DNA of 20,852 nucleotides from a virus. The position numbers and the translations under genes are program-made. The stretch spans positions 1 to 20,852 of IMG/VR virus record IMGVR_UViG_3300024344_000157, one strand, 5' to 3'. Of this stretch, positions 16,215-20,845 are shown one piece after another (position 1 is the first letter of the stretch; each line of letters starts with the position of its first letter). The notes under the pieces were generated by a model. The model saw only the letters and a list, made by a program, of their open reading frames with translations. It was not told where the DNA came from and ran no database searches.

Positions 16215-16608
16215 TATCTTTTTCGTCGTCTTCTTCTTCGTATTTCGGCTCTGCCTTTGGTGCAAACATTATCATGCTTTGTGGCTCTGCCTGTACAGAT
16301 ATGCGTTCCGTTTTAACTATGCCCGTTCTATCTAAAATTTCACGGGCTGCCGATATTCTATCCCGATTGCCCAAGGCGGTTGGGTCAGTCAATACGCCCG
16401 TCATTGCCATCGCTGCCATAGGCCCATTAGACGCTAGATACATTTGCGTCCTGTCTATTATTTCGTTCTGTAGTGTCTGTAATACGGTGCTGGTTTTAGT
16501 GTTTTCGCTATACCCTGCAATCTTCATAGCAGTACGTATGTTGCCGTTGGCATCGTCAAACAGGCAGTCTAGGAATGTTCTCTGTCTATCTGTTAGTTCT
16601 TTTGCCAT
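16195..16608 (-). CDS. terS: Terminase small subunit (TerS), 137 aa
   Basis: Recognises phage DNA and regulates TerL. The N-terminus MAKELTDRQRTFLDCLFDDA, followed by NGNIRTAMKIAGYS (residues 22-35), is the classic small-terminase helix-turn-helix pattern: L-x-x-RQ-x-FLD, GN...A...AGYS. The middle is helical (oligomerisation region, about 40-75). The NRDRISAAREILDRTGIVKTER segment (two parts: NRDRISAAREILDR and TGIVKTER, about 81-102) is also typical. The C-terminus is very acidic (EEEDDEKDNG), as often seen where TerS contacts TerL. Start ATG 16608 overlaps the preceding 257-aa gene by 23 nt. Length is normal for the family. It is one of two HTH proteins before terL. Confidence 0.75.
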   Translation of the reverse strand: MAKELTDRQRTFLDCLFDDANGNIRTAMKIAGYSENTKTSTVLQTLQNEIIDRTQMYLASNGPMAAMAMTGVLTDPTALGNRDRISAAREILDRTGIVKTERISVQAEPQSMIMFAPKAEPKYEEEDDEKDNGRNTH

Positions 16609-17359
16609 TAGATTTTCTAGCTTTCTTTTGTTTGTAGTCCTGCATTATTCGGGCAATGCGCTGTCTTTGCGCTCTAGTTATATTGCCACCGCCCTTCATG
16701 CCAAGTGGCTTCTTGAATTTAGTGGTTGCACCTAGTCTGGAAGTCATGCCCCCCATACGCAAGTCGGGCCTACCTGCTGGATACGCAAAGTGACCCTCTG
16801 ATTTGTAGCCTACGTCAGAATCAGGATCGTCAATGTCATCTGGTATATCTTCAAATCTTATTTCGCGGCCCAGTAGACTGCTTACAAGTTTTTCTACTAT
16901 ACTTTGATCTCCATCTTCTTCTAATTCTACATAGGGCATACGATCTTGCGGCCCACCATATTGCATAGGTTTAGTATTAAATTTTTTTTGTGTTGCTTTT
17001 TTACTTTCTGATTCATCAACTAGTTCGACAGGTTTTTTATTATTATTTTTTAAGGGCGTAGGTTGCCCATCTAAGTTATTAAGAAGTTTTCTATTTTGTG
17101 CTAATCTATTTTTAATTCTATTACTCATTTGTTGTTGAGTAAGTTTTTTTTCAGGTGGGTTTTTATTTAATATGTTTTTATAGTCATTTAACTCTGAACC
17201 CATACCCAAGTTGTTTAAACGTCTGGTTATTTTATTTGCCCTAGATTTTAAACTTTTTATTTCTCTTTCATTTTTTTGCATTTGTAAGGCAGTTAAATTA
17301 CCGCTATTGTTTAATTTTTCTAGCTTAAATATTTTGTCCATTATTTCTTCGTATGTCAT
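16586..17359 (-). CDS. Hypothetical protein with LVSxLLGRxxRFxDxP motif, 257 aa
   Basis: Not recognised. Start ATG 17359; stop lies inside the TerS start region (23-nt overlap). The N-terminal 100 residues are basic, Asn/Lys-rich and helical (FKLEKLNNSGNLTALQMQKN; REIKSLKSRANKITRRLNN) with coiled-coil character. A polar linker leads to residues 154-173 (IVEKLVSSLLGREIRFEDIP), which match residues 147-166 of the 184-aa protein encoded just upstream in the same operon. A D-rich stretch follows (DDIDDPDSDV), then a Gly/Met-rich and strongly basic C-terminus (GGGNITRAQRQRIARIMQ, then Lys/Arg-rich end) that could bind DNA or RNA. Position immediately before TerS suggests a role in packaging or early assembly, but nothing identifies it. 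Confidence 0.6.
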   Translation of the reverse strand: MTYEEIMDKIFKLEKLNNSGNLTALQMQKNEREIKSLKSRANKITRRLNNLGMGSELNDYKNILNKNPPEKKLTQQQMSNRIKNRLAQNRKLLNNLDGQPTPLKNNNKKPVELVDESESKKATQKKFNTKPMQYGGPQDRMPYVELEEDGDQSIVEKLVSSLLGREIRFEDIPDDIDDPDSDVGYKSEGHFAYPAGRPDLRMGGMTSRLGATTKFKKPLGMKGGGNITRAQRQRIARIMQDYKQKKARKSNGKRTNR

Positions 17360-17374
17360 GTTGCTAAACCCTGT

Positions 17375-17929
17375 TTATCTTTCTGTAAAATCAAAATCAA
17401 CATCAGTAAAATCAACATTACTACTGGTATTTGGTACATCTGCAAACCGCACCTTACGGCCCAACATATTACTTACAAGTCCTTCCGCTACATTAAGATT
17501 TCTATCCGTAGGCATTGTACCTCCTACTGTTTGATTATCCGATACATTCTGTATATTTGCATCTAACTCTGCCCTTATTGCCTCATTTCTATTTTCTGCC
17601 CTTTCTGCCATCTTAAGAGGGTCATGCCATCTATGAAATGCAGATTCTTTAAACCAGCCTTTGGGCAGCTCTCTGTTTTTAGTTTCCTCAGACATTTTCT
17701 TTAAACGATCCAGTTTGTTTTGCGCCCACCATAAACGCCTCTGTCCAAAAGGATCATCTATGCCTGGGTCTACCAGATCCATCATAGCTGATGAGTTTTT
17801 TCTCTTTTTATTTTGGCCCCCAAGTTTTTTTCCAAAATTCGGCATAGGAGGCAAAGAAGGTGTAGTTATAGTTCTACTTACTTTATTTCTTAAACGTTTT
17901 CTTAATTCTTGTGCTGATGGAGTAGGCAT
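17375..17929 (-). CDS. Hypothetical protein with LVSxMLGRxxRFxDxP motif, 184 aa
   Basis: Not recognised. Start ATG 17929 is preceded by GGGAGA, 11-13 nt upstream. The N-terminal 45 residues are Arg/Lys/Pro-rich (MPTPSAQELRKRLRNKVSRT). The middle has Trp-rich helices (GQRRLWWAQNKLDRLKKMSE; GWFKESAFHRWHDPLKMAER). Residues 147-166 (VAEGLVSNMLGRKVRFADVP) repeat the motif of the adjacent 257-aa protein, with 11 of 20 identities, and an acidic Asp/Phe tail follows (DFTDVDFDFTER). The shared motif next to an acidic tail suggests that both proteins dock on one partner, or that one gene derives from the other by partial duplication. It is the first gene after the terminator at 17961-18013. Confidence 0.6.
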   Translation of the reverse strand: MPTPSAQELRKRLRNKVSRTITTPSLPPMPNFGKKLGGQNKKRKNSSAMMDLVDPGIDDPFGQRRLWWAQNKLDRLKKMSEETKNRELPKGWFKESAFHRWHDPLKMAERAENRNEAIRAELDANIQNVSDNQTVGGTMPTDRNLNVAEGLVSNMLGRKVRFADVPNTSSNVDFTDVDFDFTER

Positions 17930-17960
17930 ATTTTTATTTTCTCCCTATATAAATTAAACT

Positions 17961-18013
17961 AAAAATAAAAAGGCAGGGCATTCGCACTAATAAGGACTAC
18001 GAACAACCCTGCC
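17961..18013 (-). terminator. Rho-independent terminator upstream of the packaging genes
   Basis: On the minus strand GGCAGGG (18013-18007) pairs with CCCTGCC (17978-17972). An inner TTCG/CGAA pairing shortens the loop. TTTTTATTTTT follows directly. It lies between the 96-aa gene and the 184-aa gene, so it could end or attenuate transcription from the promoter at 18466-18494. Confidence 0.65.
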
Positions 18014-18070
18014 GTACCCTACCGTCTGTCCAAACCTAGACCACAACAAACCTCGCAAGAATCCGCATAG

Positions 18071-18361
18071 CTAGGTTGGCTGGTCTTCTTCCTCTTCCTC
18101 TTCCGATGAAAGTATGCCCTTACTATCCGTATATCCCTCTTCACGCAATAGCCTACATACTTTGCCCAACGTCAAATTACGAGAAGGAAACATTTCCCGC
18201 AACGCCACCCAGATATAGTACTGGTCGCTAGTAGGTAAGGATAAAGGGTCAATTAAAAACCCCCTCTCCAATACGCGATAGAATCTTTCCAGTAAATAGT
18301 TACCTGAGTCTGAATATAGTTGTATGGATTTAGATTTATTTGTCAAGTTATTTTTTTGCAT
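18071..18361 (-). CDS. Small acidic-tailed hypothetical protein, 96 aa
   Basis: Start chosen at ATG 18361, which has an AAGG RBS 7 nt upstream. The longer in-frame ATG at 18409 has no RBS and would add 16 residues. Product is helical: LYSDSGNYLLERFYRVLERG, then DQYYIWVALREMFPSRNLTL and GKVCRLLREEG. It ends in a run of Glu (SSEEEEEEDQPT). The C-terminal half (WVALREMFPSR...KVCRLLREEGY) could be a small winged-helix or transcription-regulator-like fold, but no family is recognised. It is the first gene downstream of the strong minus-strand promoter at 18466-18494 and is followed by a terminator, so it could be expressed apart from the structural genes. Acidic tails of this kind occur on DNA-mimic or polymerase-binding phage proteins; this is only a suggestion. 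Confidence 0.55.
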   Translation of the reverse strand: MQKNNLTNKSKSIQLYSDSGNYLLERFYRVLERGFLIDPLSLPTSDQYYIWVALREMFPSRNLTLGKVCRLLREEGYTDSKGILSSEEEEEEDQPT

Positions 18362-18465
18362 TAACTTACCTTTTTTACTTGACGGATGACCCTTTATGTG
18401 GTATAACATTCGTTATCGAATAGGGGAGGGTAAATATATACACCTACTACTCCGCAAGTATTATT

Positions 18466-18494
18466 ACTATATTTAATATTCCGCGATATGTCAA
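18466..18494 (-). promoter_or_regulatory. Strong sigma-70-type promoter for the minus-strand module
   Basis: On the minus strand, -35 TTGACA (18494-18489, perfect), a 17-bp spacer and -10 TATAGT (18471-18466, 5 of 6). It reads toward the 96-aa gene and the packaging/structural genes, with the start expected near 18459. Host sigma-70 recognition is implied. Confidence 0.75.
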
Positions 18495-18636
18495 CGTTTT
18501 GTGTACGAGCCGTGTGTGTATATGATAATATGCGACAAAGTGGTTGACACTTCATTTTACCTATCCGTTGCACACTCCATATATAACGTACGTAGGATGG
18601 GCGGTGGCCCCTGCCCGTATGCGTTAAAGCTAAAAA

Positions 18637-18780
18637 ATGCCTTTATTGCGTGTAATTATGGCGCATTTTACGCAATGTAGGCTATGTATTGCCTTATTTT
18701 GTGCGTTATTGTGTATTTATGCCCTATGTTTTACGTGGTGTAGTGTCGGTTTTCTGGCGCAACGGTCAAAAAGTGCTTAA
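18637..18780 (+). CDS. Possible 47-aa Cys-rich membrane peptide spanning a tandem duplication (uncertain)
   Basis: An ATG at 18637 opens a 47-codon frame ending TAA at 18778-18780. The product has seven cysteines and a hydrophobic segment of about 25 residues (LCIALFCALLCIYALCFTWC then SVGFL), followed by a basic end (AQRSKSA). The two 38-bp direct repeats are 63 bp apart, exactly 21 codons, so they encode aligned peptides (LLRVIMAHFTQCR and LLCIYALCFTWCS). Against it: no convincing RBS, whereas neighbouring plus-strand genes have clear ones. It may be a chance open frame in a control region, a decayed gene, or a small holin-like/toxin-like peptide. Confidence 0.25.
   Translation: MPLLRVIMAHFTQCRLCIALFCALLCIYALCFTWCSVGFLAQRSKSA
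18643..18743. repeat. Diverged 38-bp direct repeat pair, 63-bp period
   Basis: Units 18643-18680 and 18706-18743 both run from TTATTG through a TTATG-type middle to TTTTACG and end in GTAG. Unit 1 also contains the inverted repeat ATTGCGT (18645-18651) / ACGCAAT (18670-18676), which is degenerate in unit 2. Could be iteron-like binding sites or a coding duplication. Confidence 0.5.
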
Positions 18781-18904
18781 AAAAAACATAACCCCCTGGT
18801 CGATATACCGGCACTGGAAAACTTTTTTTATTTTTTATTTGATTAATAGATAAAACTAGATTACGGTTTGCATATCTTCAATCAATCGCAAGGGAGTTAA
18901 AGCG

Positions 18905-19189
18905 ATGATGACAGAAAGCAAAGTAGCCAAGATACTGGGCAAGAAACGAATGGAAATTGTGGATGAAGTTTTTATCCAGAATTATTCTGATACTGATTTC
19001 CTTGTCGAAGTAGTTTTGAAGGAAGGCTATTACTTTGATGGTCACTTCACAACTGGGTGCATCCAATCATTTGAGCAAGGCTATGAGACACTAGCTAATT
19101 ACTGGTCCGATTTTATCGGTTACTTTGATCACTGGGTGCATGATCCCGTGTTTTACTTTGAGAAGCAGGGCCAGTACGGCTACTGGTAA
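18905..19189 (+). CDS. Small hypothetical protein, 94 aa (first gene of plus-strand operon)
   Basis: ATG 18905 is supported by AAGGGAG, 8 nt upstream. The product starts with a short basic helix (MMTESKVAKILGKKRMEIVD) and is otherwise acidic and very aromatic: EGYYFDGHFTTGCIQSFEQG, WSDFIGYFDHWVHDPVFYFE, ending in KQGQYGYW. One cysteine, no signal peptide, no membrane segment, and no family recognised. The aromatic/acidic make-up and small size are typical of early phage proteins that bind host enzymes, but no target can be named. The gene is followed after 8 nt by a G/C hairpin with a T-tract that leads directly into the next gene's RBS. Confidence 0.7.
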   Translation: MMTESKVAKILGKKRMEIVDEVFIQNYSDTDFLVEVVLKEGYYFDGHFTTGCIQSFEQGYETLANYWSDFIGYFDHWVHDPVFYFEKQGQYGYW

Positions 19190-19197
19190 TTTTTAAC

Positions 19198-19237
19198 GGG
19201 GGGTTTATATGCCCCCCTCACTTTTTTATAGGAGAAA
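19198..19237 (+). promoter_or_regulatory. Hairpin, T-tract and RBS cassette, copy 1
   Basis: GGGGGG (19198-19203) and CCCCCC (19212-19217) form a 6-bp GC stem around TTTATATG. TCAC and a run of T (19222-19227) follow, then ATAGGAG as RBS 9 nt before ATG 19244. It resembles an intrinsic terminator fused to a ribosome-binding site and is nearly identical to copy 2 at 19454-19496. Confidence 0.7.
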
Positions 19238-19243
19238 CAAACC

Positions 19244-19444
19244 ATGACTACACCTCATATCAACTACTACGATCAAGACTCTTCATTTATCACTAAGAGT
19301 ACGGATTATGAAACGATAGCGCATTATTCTAAGATAGCCGATGCAAACCCTAGTTTAAGGCAAGATGCTATTAACTGTGGTATGACTGTGGAAGAGTTCG
19401 TTTTAGATGCATGGCCTGTAAAACGATACGTGCCAAGTTCTTAA
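19244..19444 (+). CDS. Small hypothetical protein, 66 aa
   Basis: ATG 19244 has a GGAG RBS 9 nt upstream within the repeated hairpin cassette. Product MTTPHINYYDQDSSFITKST, then a helical part (YETIAHYSKIADANPSLRQD) and a C-terminal segment CGMTVEEFVLDAWPVKRYVP. The pattern of a short helix, then a turn and an M-T-x-EEF helix, could be a compact helical fold of HTH type, but it is not a recognised family. The protein is soluble, slightly acidic and lacks a membrane segment. It sits between two copies of the same regulatory cassette, so its level is probably set separately from its neighbours. Confidence 0.65.
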   Translation: MTTPHINYYDQDSSFITKSTDYETIAHYSKIADANPSLRQDAINCGMTVEEFVLDAWPVKRYVPSS

Positions 19445-19453
19445 CATTAACAT

Positions 19454-19496
19454 GGGGGGGGGTTTATATGCCCCCTCACTTTTTCATAGGGGAAAC
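19454..19496 (+). promoter_or_regulatory. Hairpin, T-tract and RBS cassette, copy 2
   Basis: A run of nine G (19454-19462), TTTATATG, CCCCC (19471-19475), TCAC, TTTTT, then CATAGGGG as RBS 7 nt before ATG 19500. The block from TTTATATG to GAAACAAA matches copy 1 except for C-run length (5 versus 6) and a few substitutions. The G-run differs in length (9 versus 6), a homopolymer that could vary or be miscalled. Confidence 0.7.
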
Positions 19497-19499
19497 AAA

Positions 19500-19706
19500 A
19501 TGATTAAGATAGAACGCAATACGCGAAATGCTCATTTACTAGATAAACTAGAAATTGATGCGGATGTAATGCATCGCAACGGTGTAACCTACAAGGCGCA
19601 ACTGCTTGACGCCTTAGAAAGTAATCTGAATTTAAGGCGGGAGGTATTGCGCTTATCGCGTAGTCAGTCAAGTCTAGAAACTGTAGTGAAGGCGATAGGA
19701 AAATGA
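19500..19706 (+). CDS. Small helical hypothetical protein, 68 aa
   Basis: Start is ATG 19500, 7 nt after the AGGGG RBS of the repeated cassette. A longer in-frame ATG at 19452 would translate the hairpin itself and is rejected. The product is helical and basic: MIKIERNTRNAHLLDKLEID, ADVMHRNGVTYKAQLLDALE, SNLNLRREVLRLSRSQSSLE. The last half looks like an amphipathic or coiled-coil helix suited to dimerisation. Function is unknown. Its stop overlaps the start of the 36-aa membrane protein as ATGA, so the two are translationally coupled and probably act together. Confidence 0.65.
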   Translation: MIKIERNTRNAHLLDKLEIDADVMHRNGVTYKAQLLDALESNLNLRREVLRLSRSQSSLETVVKAIGK

Positions 19707-19813
19707 TTATTGAAACGATGCACGAGCTAGTATTGTCGCATGGGCATATATTAGCAATAGCGTTTGCTGTAATGGTTGTATGGTTATTCTGTAATATCGG
19801 AAGGGATCTATAA
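19703..19813 (+). CDS. Single-pass membrane microprotein, 36 aa
   Basis: ATG 19703-19705 overlaps the preceding stop as ATGA. The frame closes at TAA 19811-19813. The product begins MIIETMHELVLSHGH, has one hydrophobic helix at residues 16-30 (ILAIAFAVMVVWLFC) and ends with a short NIGRDL tail. Coupling to an upstream gene, correct length and a clean transmembrane helix argue that it is real although very short. Candidate roles include a small inner-membrane modulator (superinfection exclusion, lysis timing or inhibition of a host membrane protein). No sequence family is recognised. Confidence 0.55.
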   Translation: MIIETMHELVLSHGHILAIAFAVMVVWLFCNIGRDL

Positions 19814-19836
19814 TAATATAAAACTTACTTAAACTA

Positions 19837-19944
19837 TCAACCCCCCTTGATTAATTTCTTGGGGGGTTTTTTTATGGGCAATGGGAACGCTTGTATTAAT
19901 TGCCATTGTCTCTCTATTTCTTTTAGTTTTTCTTCTCTTGTCAT
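19837..19944 (-). CDS. Possible 35-aa basic peptide downstream of the gp88-like gene (uncertain)
   Basis: ATG at 19944-19942 directly follows the stop codon of the gp88-like gene (TAAATG) and has AAAGG 11 nt upstream. The peptide starts with a charged helix (MTREEKLKEIERQWQLIQ) and ends in a Lys/Pro-rich tail (PIKKPPKKLIKGG), stopping with TGA at 19837. Its last third is the antisense of the plus-strand terminator hairpin, so the Pro and Gly codons come from the C- and G-runs. Helix-like composition and coupling favour a real gene; small size and terminator overlap weaken it. Confidence 0.4.
   Translation of the reverse strand: MTREEKLKEIERQWQLIQAFPLPIKKPPKKLIKGG
19839..19873 (+). terminator. 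Rho-independent terminator of the plus-strand operon
   Basis: AACCCCCC (19839-19846) pairs with GGGGGGTT (19861-19868) across a 14-nt loop, and seven T follow (19867-19873). It ends the operon 25 nt after the 36-aa gene. On the minus strand the hairpin is followed by only a weak T-tract, so termination of the gp88-like transcript here is possible but less efficient. Confidence 0.85.
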
Positions 19945-20601
19945 TTAGTGTTTTACCTTTCTTGTGCGTCCATTCTTTTTGACTGCTTCAATAATAATAT
20001 TAGGTGTTTCAAAATTATAACATATCATGCACGTTTTACACTGCTGGCCCGTGCAATTCTGCTCTTCAACTTTATGATCACTCCAAACATTATTAAATAC
20101 CTTATGAAAAAATTCTGGAATATCTTTTTCATACTTAACTTTATTAATAATCGGATTGGAATAAACTAAAATAATATTATCTGGGGTTTTCATTTTCTTG
20201 GCAACTGATCTAACAATAGGTATTCGCTTAGTCCATATTGCTATTTTACAATGTGGATTTTTTAGGGCCAAGTTATAAATATTAATTAAATGATTGTCGT
20301 TTATTAGTTCGCCGTGTCCGTCAATTCTTAGGTAAGCATCTAATAAAAAAGGCAACCTATCACTAGATAAAATAGAACTAGATAAAAGATTGCTGTTATC
20401 TTGTAGTGCCGGTTGCATATTTTTACGATAGGAACCCAGCATTTCTTGACTGTAACATCTAGTACAAATTACGTTATCTTTACCGCTGTTGTATTGTGTT
20501 ATACAAAATTCATTCGTGACTGTATTTGTATTGATGGCCCGTAAACTATCCAGCTTTCCAGTCATTTTAGAAATATGTATTTGGTTTGGATCTCTTGGCA
20601 T
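19945..20601 (-). CDS. Cysteine-rich phage protein resembling the gp88 family, 218 aa
   Basis: Start set at ATG 20601 with GGAG 9 nt upstream; an in-frame TTG at 20616 overlaps that RBS and is rejected. Cysteines cluster twice: C33, C46 and C49 (EFCITQYNSG, NVICTRCYSQ) and C183, C188, C191, C194 (NCTGQQCKTCMICY), spacing CX4CX2CX2C. Between them lie segments typical of a TIM-barrel-like fold: FLLDAYLRIDGHGELINDNH (about 85-104) and KIAIWTKR (119-126), then VRSVAKKMKTPDNIILVYSN. This layout resembles mycobacteriophage gp88-like proteins and is broadly reminiscent of radical-SAM-like phage proteins; the function of that family is not known to me. The clusters may bind zinc or an iron-sulphur centre. 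The gene is more AT-rich than its neighbours, opposite in strand, and has its own promoter: a moron-like acquisition. Confidence 0.6.
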   Translation of the reverse strand: MPRDPNQIHISKMTGKLDSLRAINTNTVTNEFCITQYNSGKDNVICTRCYSQEMLGSYRKNMQPALQDNSNLLSSSILSSDRLPFLLDAYLRIDGHGELINDNHLINIYNLALKNPHCKIAIWTKRIPIVRSVAKKMKTPDNIILVYSNPIINKVKYEKDIPEFFHKVFNNVWSDHKVEEQNCTGQQCKTCMICYNFETPNIIIEAVKKNGRTRKVKH

Positions 20602-20642
20602 TTTGTATTTCTCCAATAGATATGTTTATAAAAAGTAATTAG

Positions 20643-20671
20643 TTTATATCGTACATATTATATTATGTCAA
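20643..20671 (-). promoter_or_regulatory. Sigma-70-type promoter for the gp88-like gene
   Basis: On the minus strand, -35 TTGACA (20671-20666, perfect), a 17-bp spacer and -10 TATAAA (20648-20643, 5 of 6). Transcription would start near 20636, about 35 nt before ATG 20601. It is one of the best promoters in the window. Confidence 0.8.
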
Positions 20672-20700
20672 ATAGTTTTTAACTTTCTTTTTTATATATA

Positions 20701-20755
20701 TTTAACTCCAACCAAATAGTGAACGGAGTTTAACAGAAAAAAATAATCCCGTCAA
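20701..20755 (-). promoter_or_regulatory. Second weak promoter overlapping an inverted repeat, possible operator
   Basis: TTGACG (20755-20750), a 17-bp spacer and TAAACT (20732-20727) form a weaker minus-strand promoter. AACTCC (20704-20709) and GGAGTT (20725-20730) are inverted repeats 15 nt apart, and the right arm covers this -10 box. A regulator bound here could control both divergent genes. Confidence 0.3.
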
Positions 20756-20779
20756 TTAAAAAAAAAATAAAATAATTTA

Positions 20780-20808
20780 TTGACAATCTAATTTAATTAT
20801 GAGATAAG
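20780..20808 (+). promoter_or_regulatory. Probable sigma-70 promoter for the gene leaving the right edge
   Basis: TTGACA (20780-20785, perfect), a 17-bp AT-rich spacer and GATAAG (20803-20808, 4 of 6). It reads into the ATG at 20846. Confidence 0.5.
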
Positions 20809-20845
20809 ATATATACATTCAATAAAAAAATAAGGAAAGCAAAAA

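Larger units (their letters stand above)
18410..18904. other. Divergent intergenic region between minus-strand module and plus-strand operon
   Basis: About 495 nt without a certain gene. It holds a sigma-70 promoter for the minus strand (18466-18494), an 8-bp palindrome ACGTACGT (18586-18593), and a GC-rich patch around 18599-18616. Two diverged 38-bp direct repeats (18643-18680, 18706-18743) and an AT-rich tract with long T-runs (18823-18840) follow, then the RBS AAGGGAG for the plus-strand operon. A perfect TTGACA on the plus strand at 18544-18549 has no matching -10 box; a convincing plus-strand promoter was not found. The mix of repeats and an AT-rich segment between divergent units would suit a replication origin or control region. 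Confidence 0.5.

Noticed and set aside
16215-16265. N-terminal extension of the HTH gene from a TTG start
   Set aside because: The extension (Lys/Thr-rich) only reads TerS in another frame; ATG 16214 gives the usual small overlap.
18544-18587. Plus-strand promoter from TTGACA at 18544-18549
   Set aside because: The only good -10-like box (TATAAC at 18582) is 32 bp away; spacing is wrong for sigma-70.
18796-18836. Plus-strand terminator made of CTGGT/ACCGG and the following T-runs
   Set aside because: The stem needs wobble pairs, is only 5 bp, and lies about 11 nt before the T-run; too weak to annotate.
18878-19066. Minus-strand 62-codon frame opposite the 94-aa gene
   Set aside because: Antisense to a gene with a good RBS; no RBS of its own.
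19452-19499. ATG at 19452 as start of the 68-aa gene
   Set aside because: It would translate the G-run hairpin, has no RBS, and the duplicated cassette places the RBS just before ATG 19500.
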